From Paenibacillus tyrphae (lineage in GTDB: Bacteria > Bacillota > Bacilli > Paenibacillales > NBRC-103111), in the NCBI RefSeq assembly GCF_027925525.1, contig NZ_BSDJ01000004.1:305298-369297 (forward strand): DNA of 64,000 nucleotides, read 5' to 3'. The position numbers and the translations under genes are program-made. Under the pieces are notes generated by a model. The model was not told where the DNA came from and did no database searches. It worked only from the letters and a program-made list of their open reading frames with translations. The number at the start of each line of letters is the position of its first letter. Within the stretch, counting starts at the first letter, position 1. This document shows, piece by piece, positions 42,986 to 53,780 of this stretch.

Positions 42986-43492
42986 GTGGATAAATTTGAA
43001 GAAAATTTAATTAAAACCAGAGAGCAGTTGTTAATTGAGATTTCTTCCCTAAGTTTTGATGAATTCAATCGACGTTTTGAGATGAATAAATGGAGTATAG
43101 CTCAGGTTTGTCATCATTTGGTTATATCGGAAAGTTTGATGGCAAAAGTAATTGTGTTTGGGCTTGATCAAAAGAATCAGAAGAATCCAATCAAAACAGA
43201 ACACATACCGATTCGCTTTGTATCAGATAGGTCCAATAAGATTCAAGCGCCTAAGATTACAGAACCAAGTTCCGAACCTTTTCAAGTTCTGCAAATCGTT
43301 CAACTATTAAGCGACTCAAGAAATAAATTTATGGATGTTTTTAGCAAGATAGATGACAAGTCCATTTTGAAGGCAATAGTAGTAAATCATTCCGTTTTTG
43401 GTGACTTGCCATTAGATCAATGGGTTGAACTAATGTATTTACACGAGCAACGGCATATAGAGCAAATTAAAGATCTGAAAGCGCTGTGTTAA
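42986..43492 (+). CDS. DinB-superfamily protein, AT-rich
   Basis: A 168-residue four-helix DinB-like protein. The metal-type His residues occur in SIAQVCHHLVISE and YLHEQRHIEQI, as in DinB_2/YfiT-like hydrolases or thiol-transferases. GTG start after AAAGGAGAATAGT; TATAAT near 42947. Codon use is strongly A/T biased (AAA, ATT, TTA), unlike its GC-richer neighbours, suggesting acquisition from another genome. Function unknown. Confidence 0.82.
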   Translation: MDKFEENLIKTREQLLIEISSLSFDEFNRRFEMNKWSIAQVCHHLVISESLMAKVIVFGLDQKNQKNPIKTEHIPIRFVSDRSNKIQAPKITEPSSEPFQVLQIVQLLSDSRNKFMDVFSKIDDKSILKAIVVNHSVFGDLPLDQWVELMYLHEQRHIEQIKDLKALC

Positions 43493-43532
43493 GGAACGAT
43501 GGTTGAGACATTTTAAACAACTTTATTTCTAA

Positions 43533-43555
43533 CCCGGTCCGTAACTCAGACCGGG
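43533..43555. terminator. Hairpin between convergent DinB-like and MFS genes
   Basis: CCCGGTC / GACCGGG stem with a 9-nt loop; the T-run is poor on both strands, so termination is uncertain. Confidence 0.45.
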
Positions 43556-43564
43556 CATACTGCA

Positions 43565-44881
43565 TTACCCTCCAATCTTCCCTTGCGGTTTAATAAAGAA
43601 GAAGGCAAGGATTAGCGTCAGAAGCGACAAAGACGTAACGGTAACGAATACGGTTTGATGCGACTTGTCCATCATCCAGCCGAACAGCGGAGGGCCGAAG
43701 GCGACGCCCAGAAAACGCAGGCTGCTGTATAACGACGTGATCATGCCACGCTGTTCCCGTTCGACGGAGCCGGTAATCATCGTGTTCAAGCAGGGCAGAA
43801 GCATACCGGTCCCGATACTGCTCAGAGTCAGCAGGCCGATAAATACATAAATGCTTTTATTGTAGAACAAAATGCATAAACCGAGCGACACCGTCATGAG
43901 AACAAGGCCGATATTGATGAGCCAGCGCATCAGGGTGCCGTTCTTCTTGATGAGCGAGCCGGTCGTATAGGAAGTAACCACCATGCCGAGGAGTGGAATG
44001 GCGAGAACGAGTCCTTTCATCACCCCGTCGATATGATAAGGGGCGACCTCCAGAATGTCCGATAAATAAAAGAGGACGCCGAACAAGACGAATAAAGCCA
44101 TGGAGCCCGCAAAAAACGACGTGATCAGCCAGCGCCCCTTCTGCTTCAAAATGGCGCCGATATTCCGCAGGTATTCGCCGAGCTTGGGCGGTGCTTGCTC
44201 CTTCTTAGGCTCCTTCAGCAGAAACATGACGGCCAGCAGCGATAATAAGCAAAAGAACGGAAAAGCGAAAAAAGCGGCATACCAGACGATTAGCGCAAGC
44301 AGCGAGCCGAGAATCGGACTGACCACTTTGCCGGCTCCGTTCGAAGCCTCCGTCAACCCCAGCGCTTTACTTTCCATCCCTGCTTTGTACAGATCCCCGG
44401 CCAACGCCATGGCAATAGGAGCGGTGCCTGCCGCGCCCATCCCTTGAACCGCCCGTGCGATAATGATCACGGTATATGAATTCCAAAGGGCGCCCAAGCC
44501 CGCTAAAATCCCGGCCCCGCCGTAAATGATCAACGAAGGAATCATGATCGCTTTGCGGGAAAAACGGTCGGACAAGTACCCGGCAATCGGGATTACGAGG
44601 CCCGCGGTGACGGAAAATAACGTGATCACCAGGCTGCTCTGGAATTGGGAAATGCCTAGGCGCTCCTGCATATCCGGCAATATCGGAACGAGCATCGAAT
44701 TGCCGAGCACCAGTACCAACGGTACGCTGGCGATAGCGATAAACTCCCAGACGACCCCTTTCGAACCTGTGTTTGCTGCTTTGGAGTTATCGTTGTCCGT
44801 GGCTTGCTCATTTTTTGAGGCCGAGTAATCGATATCGCTTTCGAACGTGATTCGCAGCTTTTTCGTTTTTGCTTTCTCCAT
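43565..44881 (-). CDS. MFS drug-efflux-like transporter
   Basis: A 438-residue MFS protein with a 45-residue charged cytosolic head, then about 12 helices. Motif A GYLSDRFSRKAIMIPSL, motif B ARAVQGMGAAGTAPI and the LTEASNGAGKVVSPILG motif C-like segment mark a drug:H+ antiporter of the 12-helix type. GGAGGG before the ATG. Substrate unknown. Monocistronic. Confidence 0.87.
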   Translation of the reverse strand: MEKAKTKKLRITFESDIDYSASKNEQATDNDNSKAANTGSKGVVWEFIAIASVPLVLVLGNSMLVPILPDMQERLGISQFQSSLVITLFSVTAGLVIPIAGYLSDRFSRKAIMIPSLIIYGGAGILAGLGALWNSYTVIIIARAVQGMGAAGTAPIAMALAGDLYKAGMESKALGLTEASNGAGKVVSPILGSLLALIVWYAAFFAFPFFCLLSLLAVMFLLKEPKKEQAPPKLGEYLRNIGAILKQKGRWLITSFFAGSMALFVLFGVLFYLSDILEVAPYHIDGVMKGLVLAIPLLGMVVTSYTTGSLIKKNGTLMRWLINIGLVLMTVSLGLCILFYNKSIYVFIGLLTLSSIGTGMLLPCLNTMITGSVEREQRGMITSLYSSLRFLGVAFGPPLFGWMMDKSHQTVFVTVTSLSLLTLILAFFFIKPQGKIGG

Positions 44882-45053
44882 ACGATATTCAACCCTCCGC
44901 TAATAACCTAATCATAAGGTTAATGTGCCCTTCCATGGAAGGGGCCATGCTTCCCGGCTTTATCCAGCGGAGCGTGATCGGCTAGTAACGTTTTCCGGCA
45001 AATGGGGAATACTGTAATCGTAAGCAAGCCGGAGTATAGACAGGAGAGAGACG

Positions 45054-45590
45054 ATGAAACGAAACTTGCTGATTTTCGGATTTGCATTGGCTTTGGCGGG
45101 GCTGGCTCTAGTTCAGAATAACCGGATTGACCGGGTATTGTCGGTTTCCGCTGCGGGCCGGCCGGAAATAAAGGTAGAATCGCCGGTGCCCGCGTTTACT
45201 CTAAAGGGACTGGACGGGGGAGAATATAAGGTCGGCGGGGCCCGGGACAAGCCGCTGATGGTGAATTTCTGGGCTTCGTGGTGCGGTCCGTGCCGTGAAG
45301 AAGCTCCTGCCTTAAAGCAGGTGTACGACCGTTACAAGGGACAGTTCGATCTTTATGCGGTTAACGTGACCAGAGGGGACGAGCTGGAGGCGGTTCGGCG
45401 CTTCGTCAACCAAGCGCAATTTTCATTCCCGGTGCTGTTGGATACGAGCGGAGAGGCGGCTGATGCTTACCGGCTGTTATTCGTCCCGACAAGCTTCCTG
45501 ATTGACCGGCAAGGGCGCTTGAAGGAAGTTATTCATGTACTGCCTCCTGACCAATTGGAGGACAAAATCAAACGGCTCATCGCGAGCTAA
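45054..45590 (+). CDS. TlpA/ResA-like thiol-disulfide oxidoreductase
   Basis: A 178-residue membrane-anchored thioredoxin-fold protein: an N-terminal helix (about 4-20), then a domain with NFWASWCGPCREEAPAL (WCGPC active site) and the cis-Pro loop FVPTSFLIDRQG. Such proteins reduce apocytochromes or other extracytoplasmic thiols. No cytochrome maturation genes are adjacent. AGGAGAGAG before the ATG. Confidence 0.9.
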   Translation: MKRNLLIFGFALALAGLALVQNNRIDRVLSVSAAGRPEIKVESPVPAFTLKGLDGGEYKVGGARDKPLMVNFWASWCGPCREEAPALKQVYDRYKGQFDLYAVNVTRGDELEAVRRFVNQAQFSFPVLLDTSGEAADAYRLLFVPTSFLIDRQGRLKEVIHVLPPDQLEDKIKRLIAS

Positions 45591-45625
45591 ACTTGGCATC
45601 CGCACTGTTGGCAGCTGTTACATCA

Positions 45626-45672
45626 AAACAAGCCGCAATGTCTCCGATTGGAGGATTACGGCTTGTTTTTTT
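45626..45672. terminator. Bidirectional terminator, TlpA-like gene / cimA
   Basis: AACAAGCCG / CGGCTTGTT stem with an inner CTCC-GATT-GGAG hairpin and T-runs. Confidence 0.85.
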
Positions 45673-45683
45673 GCAATAGTTAG

Positions 45684-47303
45684 TTAGTGATTTACGAGCC
45701 CGAGGCGTTCCCGGCTTTCTTCAGGCTTGTCGGCCACCCGGGTCATGCCGAGCAGCGCATATCGGATGCTGTCGACAAGGGCGTGCCAGCTTGCTTCGAT
45801 AATATTTTCCGATACGCCGACGGTGCTCCACGTGCTGTTGAAATCGGTCGATTCGATAAGCACGCGAACTTTCGCTGCCGTGGTGTCCTTCTCGTCTAAG
45901 ACGCGCACTTTATAATCGGACAAGTGCATGTTATTGATATCCGGATAGTATTCGACCAGACATTTGCGCAAGGCGTTGTCCAGCGCATTCACGGGACCGT
46001 TCCCTTCGGCAGCGTTGTAGATCGTTTTGCCGTGTACGTTCACCTTGACGATCGCTTCGGAAAGCACCGGCTGATCGGCGGATTTGGCCACCATAATTTT
46101 AAACGAGTCGAGCGTGAATACTTCCTCCAGCTTGCCGTAAGCGTCCCGAATCAGAAGCTCCAGCGTGGCGTCCGCGCCTTCGAATTGATAGCCCTGATGC
46201 TCCATCTCTTTGATTTGCTCGATGAGCTGCTTGGTCTGCTGATTGTTTGTATCGAAGTCCAACCCCAGCTCCTGCGTCTTGAAGACAAGGTTGCTCTGTC
46301 CGGCAAGCTCCGACACGAGCACGCGCTGCTTGTTGCCGACCAGTTCGGGCTTGATATGCTCGTACGTGCTGGAATCACGCAGGATCGCCGACACGTGAAT
46401 ACCGCCTTTGTGCGCGAAAGCGGCAGACCCGACATAAGGCTGGTTAACCGGCATATGCATGTTGGCGATTTCGCTGACATAGCGCGCTACGGTGGACAAG
46501 CTGGCCAATTGCTCCGCACTGATCACATTGTACTCCAGCTTTAACTGCAAATTCGGAATGACCGATACGAGATTGGCATTGCCGCACCGTTCCCCGTAGC
46601 CGTTGATCGTGCCCTGTACTTGCCGGGCTCCGGCCATGACGGCGGCCAGACTGTTCGCTACGCCGAGCTCGCAATCGTTGTGCGCGTGAATGCCGATCGG
46701 ACAGGAGATCGTGGAAGTTACTTTGGTCACGATAGCCGAAATTTCGTGAGGCAGCGTGCCTCCGTTCGTGTCGCACAGCGCAATCCAGTCGGCGCCGGCT
46801 TCCTCGGCCTTCTTAATCGTCGCCAGAGCGTATTCCGGGTTGCTCTTGTAGCCGTCGAAGAAGTGCTCCGCATCGTAAATGACTTCCAGCCCGTTATTCT
46901 TCAAAAAACGGACCGAATCGTAGATCATCGCCAAATTTTCTTCCAGTGTCGTCTGAATGGCCGTGTGCACTTGGAAATCCCACGATTTCCCAAATATCGC
47001 TGCGGCTTGAACGCCGACTTCAAGAATCCGGTTCAGGTTAGGGTCATTCTCCGCTAACGTCTCTTTGCGGCGCGTGCTGCCGAAGGCTGTAATTTTCGCA
47101 TGCGACAATTTCAATTCCTTCACCCGCATGAAAAACTCAATATCCTTGTTATTGCTGCCGGGCCAACCGCCTTCAATATAAGAAACGCCCAGCGCATCCA
47201 GCTTTTGGGCGATTTTGAGTTTGTCTTCGACGGAGAGGCTGACGCCTTCGCCCTGAGTACCGTCTCGAAGCGTAGTATCGAAAATTTTAACCGTGCCCGC
47301 CAT
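45684..47303 (-). CDS. cimA: Citramalate synthase
   Basis: A 539-residue CimA, which condenses pyruvate and acetyl-CoA to citramalate, the threonine-independent route to isoleucine. HMGL-like barrel with [12 protein letters not shown], the [13 protein letters not shown] metal site, [10 protein letters not shown], then a C-terminal LeuA regulatory domain with [15 protein letters not shown]. Length and motifs fit CimA rather than LeuA. AGGAGG lies 6 nt before the ATG. No T-box leader is apparent upstream. Confidence 0.93.
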   Translation of the reverse strand: MAGTVKIFDTTLRDGTQGEGVSLSVEDKLKIAQKLDALGVSYIEGGWPGSNNKDIEFFMRVKELKLSHAKITAFGSTRRKETLAENDPNLNRILEVGVQAAAIFGKSWDFQVHTAIQTTLEENLAMIYDSVRFLKNNGLEVIYDAEHFFDGYKSNPEYALATIKKAEEAGADWIALCDTNGGTLPHEISAIVTKVTSTISCPIGIHAHNDCELGVANSLAAVMAGARQVQGTINGYGERCGNANLVSVIPNLQLKLEYNVISAEQLASLSTVARYVSEIANMHMPVNQPYVGSAAFAHKGGIHVSAILRDSSTYEHIKPELVGNKQRVLVSELAGQSNLVFKTQELGLDFDTNNQQTKQLIEQIKEMEHQGYQFEGADATLELLIRDAYGKLEEVFTLDSFKIMVAKSADQPVLSEAIVKVNVHGKTIYNAAEGNGPVNALDNALRKCLVEYYPDINNMHLSDYKVRVLDEKDTTAAKVRVLIESTDFNSTWSTVGVSENIIEASWHALVDSIRYALLGMTRVADKPEESRERLGLVNH

Positions 47304-47468
47304 AATGATCCTCCTGTTTCTTTTAACATTTTATTGCGCTAAAGTATAATTTATAATTATAGCACAATGTAGCGGCCAAAGGGTATTGCCAATCCTAAAA
47401 TATCCCCGGCTTGACCCCGGCGCTGCGGGCGAATTATGCTGTAAGTAAGAGGACGGGAGGCGGATGCC

Positions 47469-48772
47469 ATGGTTGAGACAAGTGGGAGTGCCAACGGCTA
47501 TCCCGTGAACGGCAGAGTGATTCTCCACATTGATATGAACGCGTTCTATTGCTCGGTGCATGAAGCGGTAGAACCCGAAAAATACAAAGACAAGCCCATT
47601 GCGGTAGCCGGAAGCGTAGAACTGCGCAAGGGTATTATTGTTACCTGCTCCTATAAAGCGAGGGCGCGCGGAGTGAAGACGGGGATGCTGGTGCGGGAAG
47701 CGGACAAGCTTTGCCCCGGTTTAATCTTGATTCGCCCCGATTTTGACCTGTACAGGCAGTTTTCCAGACGGTTTATGAAGATTGCCTACGAATATTCGCC
47801 GCTCGTCGAAGCGGTGTCGATAGACGAATGCTACGTCGATATTACCGGCTCCAAGATGTTCGGAACTCCGCTCGAAATCGCCGAAACGATTCAAAAGCGG
47901 ATCCGAGATGAGCTTCTTCTGCCTTGTTCGATCGGCGTCGCGCCAAACAAGCTGTTGGCCAAAATGGCTTCGGATATGAAAAAGCCCAACGGCATCTCGG
48001 TGCTGCGTAAACGGGATGTGCCGACCGTGCTGTGGCCGCATCCGTGCGCCAGCTTGTTCGGAATCGGCAAGAAGACCGCCGAAAAGCTGAAACGGCTGCA
48101 AATCCATACGCTCGGCCAGCTCGCCAATGCCGACGAGCGGCTGCTGAGCGACCGGTTCGGCGTGCTCGGTCCGGCCTTGAAGCGGGCCGCCAACGGAGAG
48201 GACAATTCGCCGGTTAATCCGGATAAAGAACAAAGCAAATCGATCGGCCATGCGACGACCTTACCGGTGAATTATACGGACCGGGCCGATATCCACCGGG
48301 TGTTTCTGAATTTGTCCGACCAAGTCGGGCGGCGGCTGCGCCGGCAGGGCCTGGTTGCGGAGACGGTACAGATCTCGATACGGGACCCTGATATGAAGAC
48401 GATTACGCGGGCCTCGAAGCTGCCCGAGCCTTCGGAAAGCGCGGACGACTTCTACCGGACGGCCTGCCAATTGTTCGACGCTCACTGGAAGGAAGGGCTT
48501 CCGGTGCGATTGCTCGGCGTGACGCTGCAGAATTTGACAGCCAAGCAGGAGCTTGCCGTACAGCTCGATTTGTTCAGCTATCAGAAGCAGCCTGTCAAGG
48601 AAAAGCTGAATCAGGCGATGGATGCGCTTCGCGACAAGTACGGCGAAGGCGTGATTTTGACTGCAGGGATGCTGGGCGACGATCCTTCCACGCTCATCCG
48701 CAACACCAAGAGGCGCGGCACGTCGCTGCAAATGGATCATCTCCGGTTAAGGGGATTGGAGGAGGACGAATA

Positions 48773-48776
<4 letters not shown>
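47469..48776 (+). CDS. dinB: DNA polymerase IV (Y family)
   Basis: A 435-residue translesion polymerase. Catalytic acidic residues in HIDMNAFYCSVHEA and SIDECYVDIT, a helix-hairpin-helix thumb (LFGIGKKTAEKLKRL), a little-finger domain and the clamp-binding motif QLDLF near the C-terminus are all present. MNAFYCSVH has Tyr-Cys where many have FFAS/FYAS. GGGAGGCGG before the ATG. The stop overlaps the mobB start by 4 nt. Confidence 0.95.
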
Positions 48777-49611
<835 letters not shown>

Positions 49612-49638
49612 TACTCCGAATAGCTATAGCTTCATCGC

Positions 49639-49676
49639 AAAGAGCCTGTTTCCCCAGTGGAGGCGGGCTCTTTTTA
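49639..49676 (+). terminator. Terminator of the ferredoxin gene
   Basis: AAAGAGCC...CC / GG...GGGCTCTTT stem then TTTAT. Confidence 0.85.
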
Positions 49677-49766
49677 TTGCGGCCTAAGTTCGAAATAGAT
49701 AACTTCGGTTCGGCATTTTATGGTAAGATGAATAGCGGAAACTGCAAGAAAAACAGGGGGCTTCTC

Positions 49767-51590
49767 ATGAAAAAGGGATGGAGCAAGTCCGGCGTTATCG
49801 CAGCGGGTAATGGAGTTATCGTGCTGCTGTGCATCGTGCTTTTGACAACCGGGGCGCTTAAGGTATTATCCGACAGTTTATACGATTTTAACGTGAAGCA
49901 AACCATGACTCAAGCCCCGCACGAGGATATTGTCGTCGTCGGCATCGACTCCGACTCTATTCGGGAAGTAGGGCCTTATCCATGGGACCGGAAAGTATAC
50001 GCCGAGCTGATCCGGCTGCTGGAAAGCGCGGGCGTCAAAGCGATCGGCTTCGATATCGAGTTATATTCCGAAAGCGACAAGCCGGAAAGCGACCGCGTGC
50101 TGGCCGACGAATTGGCCAAACACAACAACATCGTCATTCCATCCCATGCGAACCTGGAAAATAAATTCGACCGGTCGATGAAGGTGAAGGCAGGAGAGCT
50201 GTTGACTGCCCGCTCGATAACGGAACCGATCCCGGCCTTCCGACAGTCGGTTGGAAAATCGCATATCAATGCGGCTTACGACAGCGACGGCGTTATTCGC
50301 TCCAACTGGCTGCAGATCGACTCGCCTCTGGGGGTATATCCTTCGTTTGGGCTTGCGATGGCACAGCTTGCCGGAGTCGATGTAAGCCGGTATCTGAACC
50401 TGCCTGTATTGGACGGCCGTCCCAAGTCGGAAATGATAATCCGCTGGGATGCGAAGGAATTCGATTTCGAAACGATTCCGTTCGCCAAAGTGCTGAAGGG
50501 CGACGTACCGCCCCAGACGTTCAAAGACCGGCTTGTGCTTGTCGGCTATACGGCCCCTGGCTCGGACGAGGGCGTTACTCCGGTGGAGAAGCATATGCAT
50601 CTGGTGTATGCGCATGCGAATATTTTAAATCAGATCTTAAAGCAGCAGATCGTGCTGCCCGTAGACAAGCGGATTGATTTTGCGCTTATGCTTCTGGTCG
50701 TTCTGCTGCTCGGGTGGGTAACTTGGCGGCTGCGGGCGATTAGCGGAGCGGTTTTTACGCTGGCGGTCGTCGTTCTTTTGTTCGTCGGACAATACGAGTA
50801 TTTCGCGGCCTACTCGAAGTATCTGGACATTGTCGATGCAGTGGCTTGCGGGCTCCTTGCTTATTTTGGAAATCTGTCCATGAAAACGTATTTTGAAACG
50901 AAGCAAAAAAATTACATTACCAAGCAGTTCGGACGCTATATTTCTCCCGACCTTGTCAAAGAGATTGCGAGCAGCGAGCAGGAAATCCAGCTCGGAGGGA
51001 TCAGCAAGGAATTAACCGTTCTGTTCCTCGACGTCCGCGGGTTCACCCCGCTGTCCGAGAAGCTGAGGCCCGAAGAAGTGGTCGACTTCTTGAATATGAT
51101 GTTTAACTTAATCACGGAACGAGCCCTCGAAAACCGCGGCACAATCGACAAATTTATCGGGGATGCGGCGATGATCCTGTATAATGCTCCGCTGGACGTG
51201 CCCGATCATCCGTATTATGCGGTCAAAACCGCTTACGAAATTCAGAAGGGAATGGAGAAGGTGCGCGCCGAGGTGCTGGAGAAATACGACGTTTCGATCA
51301 GCGTTGGCATTGGCATCAACACCGGCGATGTCGTAGTCGGCAATATCGGGTCGTATCTACGGGTCGACTATACGGCGATTGGCGACAACGTGAATACGGC
51401 CGCCCGCATCGAGTCCAATACGCAGCCGAATCAGATCCTTGTGTCCGAAGCGACTTACGAGCGGACGAAGCATGCTTTCGATTATCAATTTGCCGGGGAG
51501 AAGCTAATGAAAGGAAAGAGCGTTCCGCTCAAGCTTTTTGAGGTGATGGGAATGAAAGACGTTCCGGCTTCATTTGACGAAATTCGTTGA
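49767..51590 (+). CDS. CHASE2-domain adenylate/guanylate cyclase
   Basis: A 607-residue sensor cyclase. A first helix (about 9-31) is followed by an extracellular CHASE2 domain (about 35-310; VVVGIDSDSIREVGPYPWDRKVYAELI, DRLVLVGYTAPGSDEGVTP), three helices (about 325-400) and a class III cyclase domain (about 435-590). Metal Asp residues are in LFLDVRGFT and FIGDAAMI; the Asn/Arg pair in GDNVNTAARIE; the Lys of DKFIGD and Thr of DYTAIGD favour ATP. ATG 49767 follows CAGGGGGC. It opens a run of four envelope genes on the same strand. Confidence 0.93.
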   Translation: MKKGWSKSGVIAAGNGVIVLLCIVLLTTGALKVLSDSLYDFNVKQTMTQAPHEDIVVVGIDSDSIREVGPYPWDRKVYAELIRLLESAGVKAIGFDIELYSESDKPESDRVLADELAKHNNIVIPSHANLENKFDRSMKVKAGELLTARSITEPIPAFRQSVGKSHINAAYDSDGVIRSNWLQIDSPLGVYPSFGLAMAQLAGVDVSRYLNLPVLDGRPKSEMIIRWDAKEFDFETIPFAKVLKGDVPPQTFKDRLVLVGYTAPGSDEGVTPVEKHMHLVYAHANILNQILKQQIVLPVDKRIDFALMLLVVLLLGWVTWRLRAISGAVFTLAVVVLLFVGQYEYFAAYSKYLDIVDAVACGLLAYFGNLSMKTYFETKQKNYITKQFGRYISPDLVKEIASSEQEIQLGGISKELTVLFLDVRGFTPLSEKLRPEEVVDFLNMMFNLITERALENRGTIDKFIGDAAMILYNAPLDVPDHPYYAVKTAYEIQKGMEKVRAEVLEKYDVSISVGIGINTGDVVVGNIGSYLRVDYTAIGDNVNTAARIESNTQPNQILVSEATYERTKHAFDYQFAGEKLMKGKSVPLKLFEVMGMKDVPASFDEIR

Positions 51591-51653
51591 ATAATACCGT
51601 TTCTCACTTTACAATATGAATAGATTTTTTTGATTCCGGAGAGGGGTTTTGTT

Positions 51654-53753
51654 GTGGCGAAAGCAGTGCGGATCAATAGACGGAAGCGAAAGCCGGCTTT
51701 GGCTTGGGTGCTTGTTTTCGCTATGTTGTTTCAAGGGGGAGCCACTTTAGTTCTCGCAAGCCCGGCGAATGCCAAATCATCCCGGTCGGCGGCTGTCGTT
51801 GAAGTAACGGGAGATGTAGCGTATAAGAAATCGGGCGGCTCGCGCTCTTATGCGGTGTATCAGGACTTGAATTTGAATCAGGGCGATTCGATCGTGACTG
51901 GTCCGTCTTCCTCGGTCGTGCTGCGGGTCGTGGACCGCGAGGACGAGATTACGATCGGCGAAAATTCCGAAATATACATATCCGATTTAGTAGAAAAAAA
52001 CGGCGGCAAGAAAACCAAGGTGAAATCTTGGGCTGGCAGTTTATGGGCGAAAGTCAAATCTCTGATCGGCTCGGAGGAGGAATTCGAGGTCGAGACGCCG
52101 ACGGCGGTTATGGGCGTCAGGGGAACGAACTTTATGACTTCCGTCAATTGGAAGACGGGGGAAACGACGATGGCCGTGGCGGCGGGGATCGTCTCCACTT
52201 CGGAAGCTGATTCCGCTGCGGAACATAAGCAGGCCCGGAAGGCAGAAGGCGTCTCGGTGTATCCGGCTCAGCAGGTGGCGCTCAGCTCCTCCGGACCGAA
52301 TAAGGACCTAAGAGCGCAAGCGGAGTATGCCGACCCCAAAGCATTGGTCGAGGTTCTGGATAAAAAAGTGCTTGAAAGCTTTATCAAGAATATCGGGGAT
52401 ATCCAAAAAGAGCAAGATAAAATTAAAGCGCAGCTTAAGGAAAATCTGGATAAAGGCGAGGGAAAACCGGACGGACGTTCGATTCTGAAGATCAGTACGC
52501 CGGCAGATTTGGAAGCCGTCACAACCAATTTCGACCGGTTTCTGTCCCTGCTGGCCAAATCGGCCGTAGACGCAGGGAAACTGTCTCAAAAAGCTGTGGA
52601 CGAAGCCAATGCAAACATGGCCGACCCCTCGAGAAAGCTTGATATTCACAATCCGCCTGCCCTGGATAAAAATGCAGGCATCGATCCGGAAATAGAGCAG
52701 TTAAAGAAACAGGCGGAGCCCAAAAATACCGCATATGAGCAGGAGCAAAGGGAGCTGCGCGATAATCAGGCAAAGCTGGCGGCTTTGCTGGATCGTATTG
52801 AAGCCGACAGGCAGCGAATTCAAGACCAGAACCAAAAAGCCGTTGCAGAAGCGGATCAAAAGGCAACGGATCAATATACGAGCACGCTTAGTGCGGACGA
52901 GAAGAAACAATTCGAGGAGAGCCAAAGGAAAAACGCCAATCAACCTGCGCCCGATTCATCCTCCCGTCCGACTACGCCTCCTGCCGATTCCGGGAGCGAC
53001 AGCGGTTCGGGCGGCGGTTCCACGGACGACCGTCCTTCCGCTCCCGTGCTGATCAGCCCGACAGCGGAAGCGACGGTGCGGAATCCGGTGCAAATTAAAG
53101 TGAAAGCTGCTACCGGGACAACGGTCCGTGTGCTGAACGGCACGGAGGAAGTCGGACGCGCGGACGGACTTGGAGATAGCGAAGTCACCGTTACGCTTCG
53201 GGCACTGCAGCCCGGAACTTACAACTTAACGGCCCAGGCTTTCCGCGAATCCGCAGCAAGCGTACCGGTTTCGATTCCGCCGATTCATATTTTGGGAGTA
53301 GGTTTGGCGCAAGTCGGCGGCATCAAGGACGGGAAGGTCGACTTGGCGTTGACGATGAAAGGCTTTACGCCTGCTGTGCCGTTCTATTCCGTCGAAGCGC
53401 ATTTGCTGTATGACAAGGCGGCGCTGGACTACAGAGGTCCGGCAGACCTGACTCCCGTAACGGGCACCGTATTCTATGGGACTCAAACGGCAGAGACGCT
53501 TCGTCAAGTAAGCAACGCCTCCAAGAGCGAATTGATCTACGCGGCGACCGCCTTTGAAACGCAAGGCTCCGGCGCAATAAAGCCGATTCAATTAAGCGGT
53601 GATACCTTGCTCGTAAACGTACCTTTATCAGTTGTGGATTCGGCCGCTGGTTCCGCCAAAGTTGAACTGGGCTATATCAAAATCATCGACAAACAAGGGA
53701 ATACGGTATACGAAAGCAGAGACATTCAATCGATTAGCGTCGGCACGAAGTAA
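51654..53753 (+). CDS. Exported FecR-domain protein with Ig-like and cohesin-like domains
   Basis: A 699-residue secreted protein, GTG start after GAGAGGGG. Signal sequence about 1-41; FecR domain about 45-200 (QGDSIVTGPSSSVVLRV, ETPTAVMGVRGTNFMTSV); a long charged, helical region about 210-430; a Ser/Pro/Gly linker; an Ig-like domain about 460-545 (PVLISPTAEATVRNPVQIKV). The C-terminal domain about 555-695 has a cohesin-like pattern (SVEAHLLYDKAALDYRGP, LLVNVPLSVVDSAAGSAKVELG). No wall-anchoring motif. It starts 63 nt after the cyclase gene; FecR next to CHASE2 cyclases is known from other phyla. Confidence 0.85.
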   Translation: MAKAVRINRRKRKPALAWVLVFAMLFQGGATLVLASPANAKSSRSAAVVEVTGDVAYKKSGGSRSYAVYQDLNLNQGDSIVTGPSSSVVLRVVDREDEITIGENSEIYISDLVEKNGGKKTKVKSWAGSLWAKVKSLIGSEEEFEVETPTAVMGVRGTNFMTSVNWKTGETTMAVAAGIVSTSEADSAAEHKQARKAEGVSVYPAQQVALSSSGPNKDLRAQAEYADPKALVEVLDKKVLESFIKNIGDIQKEQDKIKAQLKENLDKGEGKPDGRSILKISTPADLEAVTTNFDRFLSLLAKSAVDAGKLSQKAVDEANANMADPSRKLDIHNPPALDKNAGIDPEIEQLKKQAEPKNTAYEQEQRELRDNQAKLAALLDRIEADRQRIQDQNQKAVAEADQKATDQYTSTLSADEKKQFEESQRKNANQPAPDSSSRPTTPPADSGSDSGSGGGSTDDRPSAPVLISPTAEATVRNPVQIKVKAATGTTVRVLNGTEEVGRADGLGDSEVTVTLRALQPGTYNLTAQAFRESAASVPVSIPPIHILGVGLAQVGGIKDGKVDLALTMKGFTPAVPFYSVEAHLLYDKAALDYRGPADLTPVTGTVFYGTQTAETLRQVSNASKSELIYAATAFETQGSGAIKPIQLSGDTLLVNVPLSVVDSAAGSAKVELGYIKIIDKQGNTVYESRDIQSISVGTK

Positions 53754-53780
53754 GGTGCAGGGTACGGGAAGGAGCAAGCT

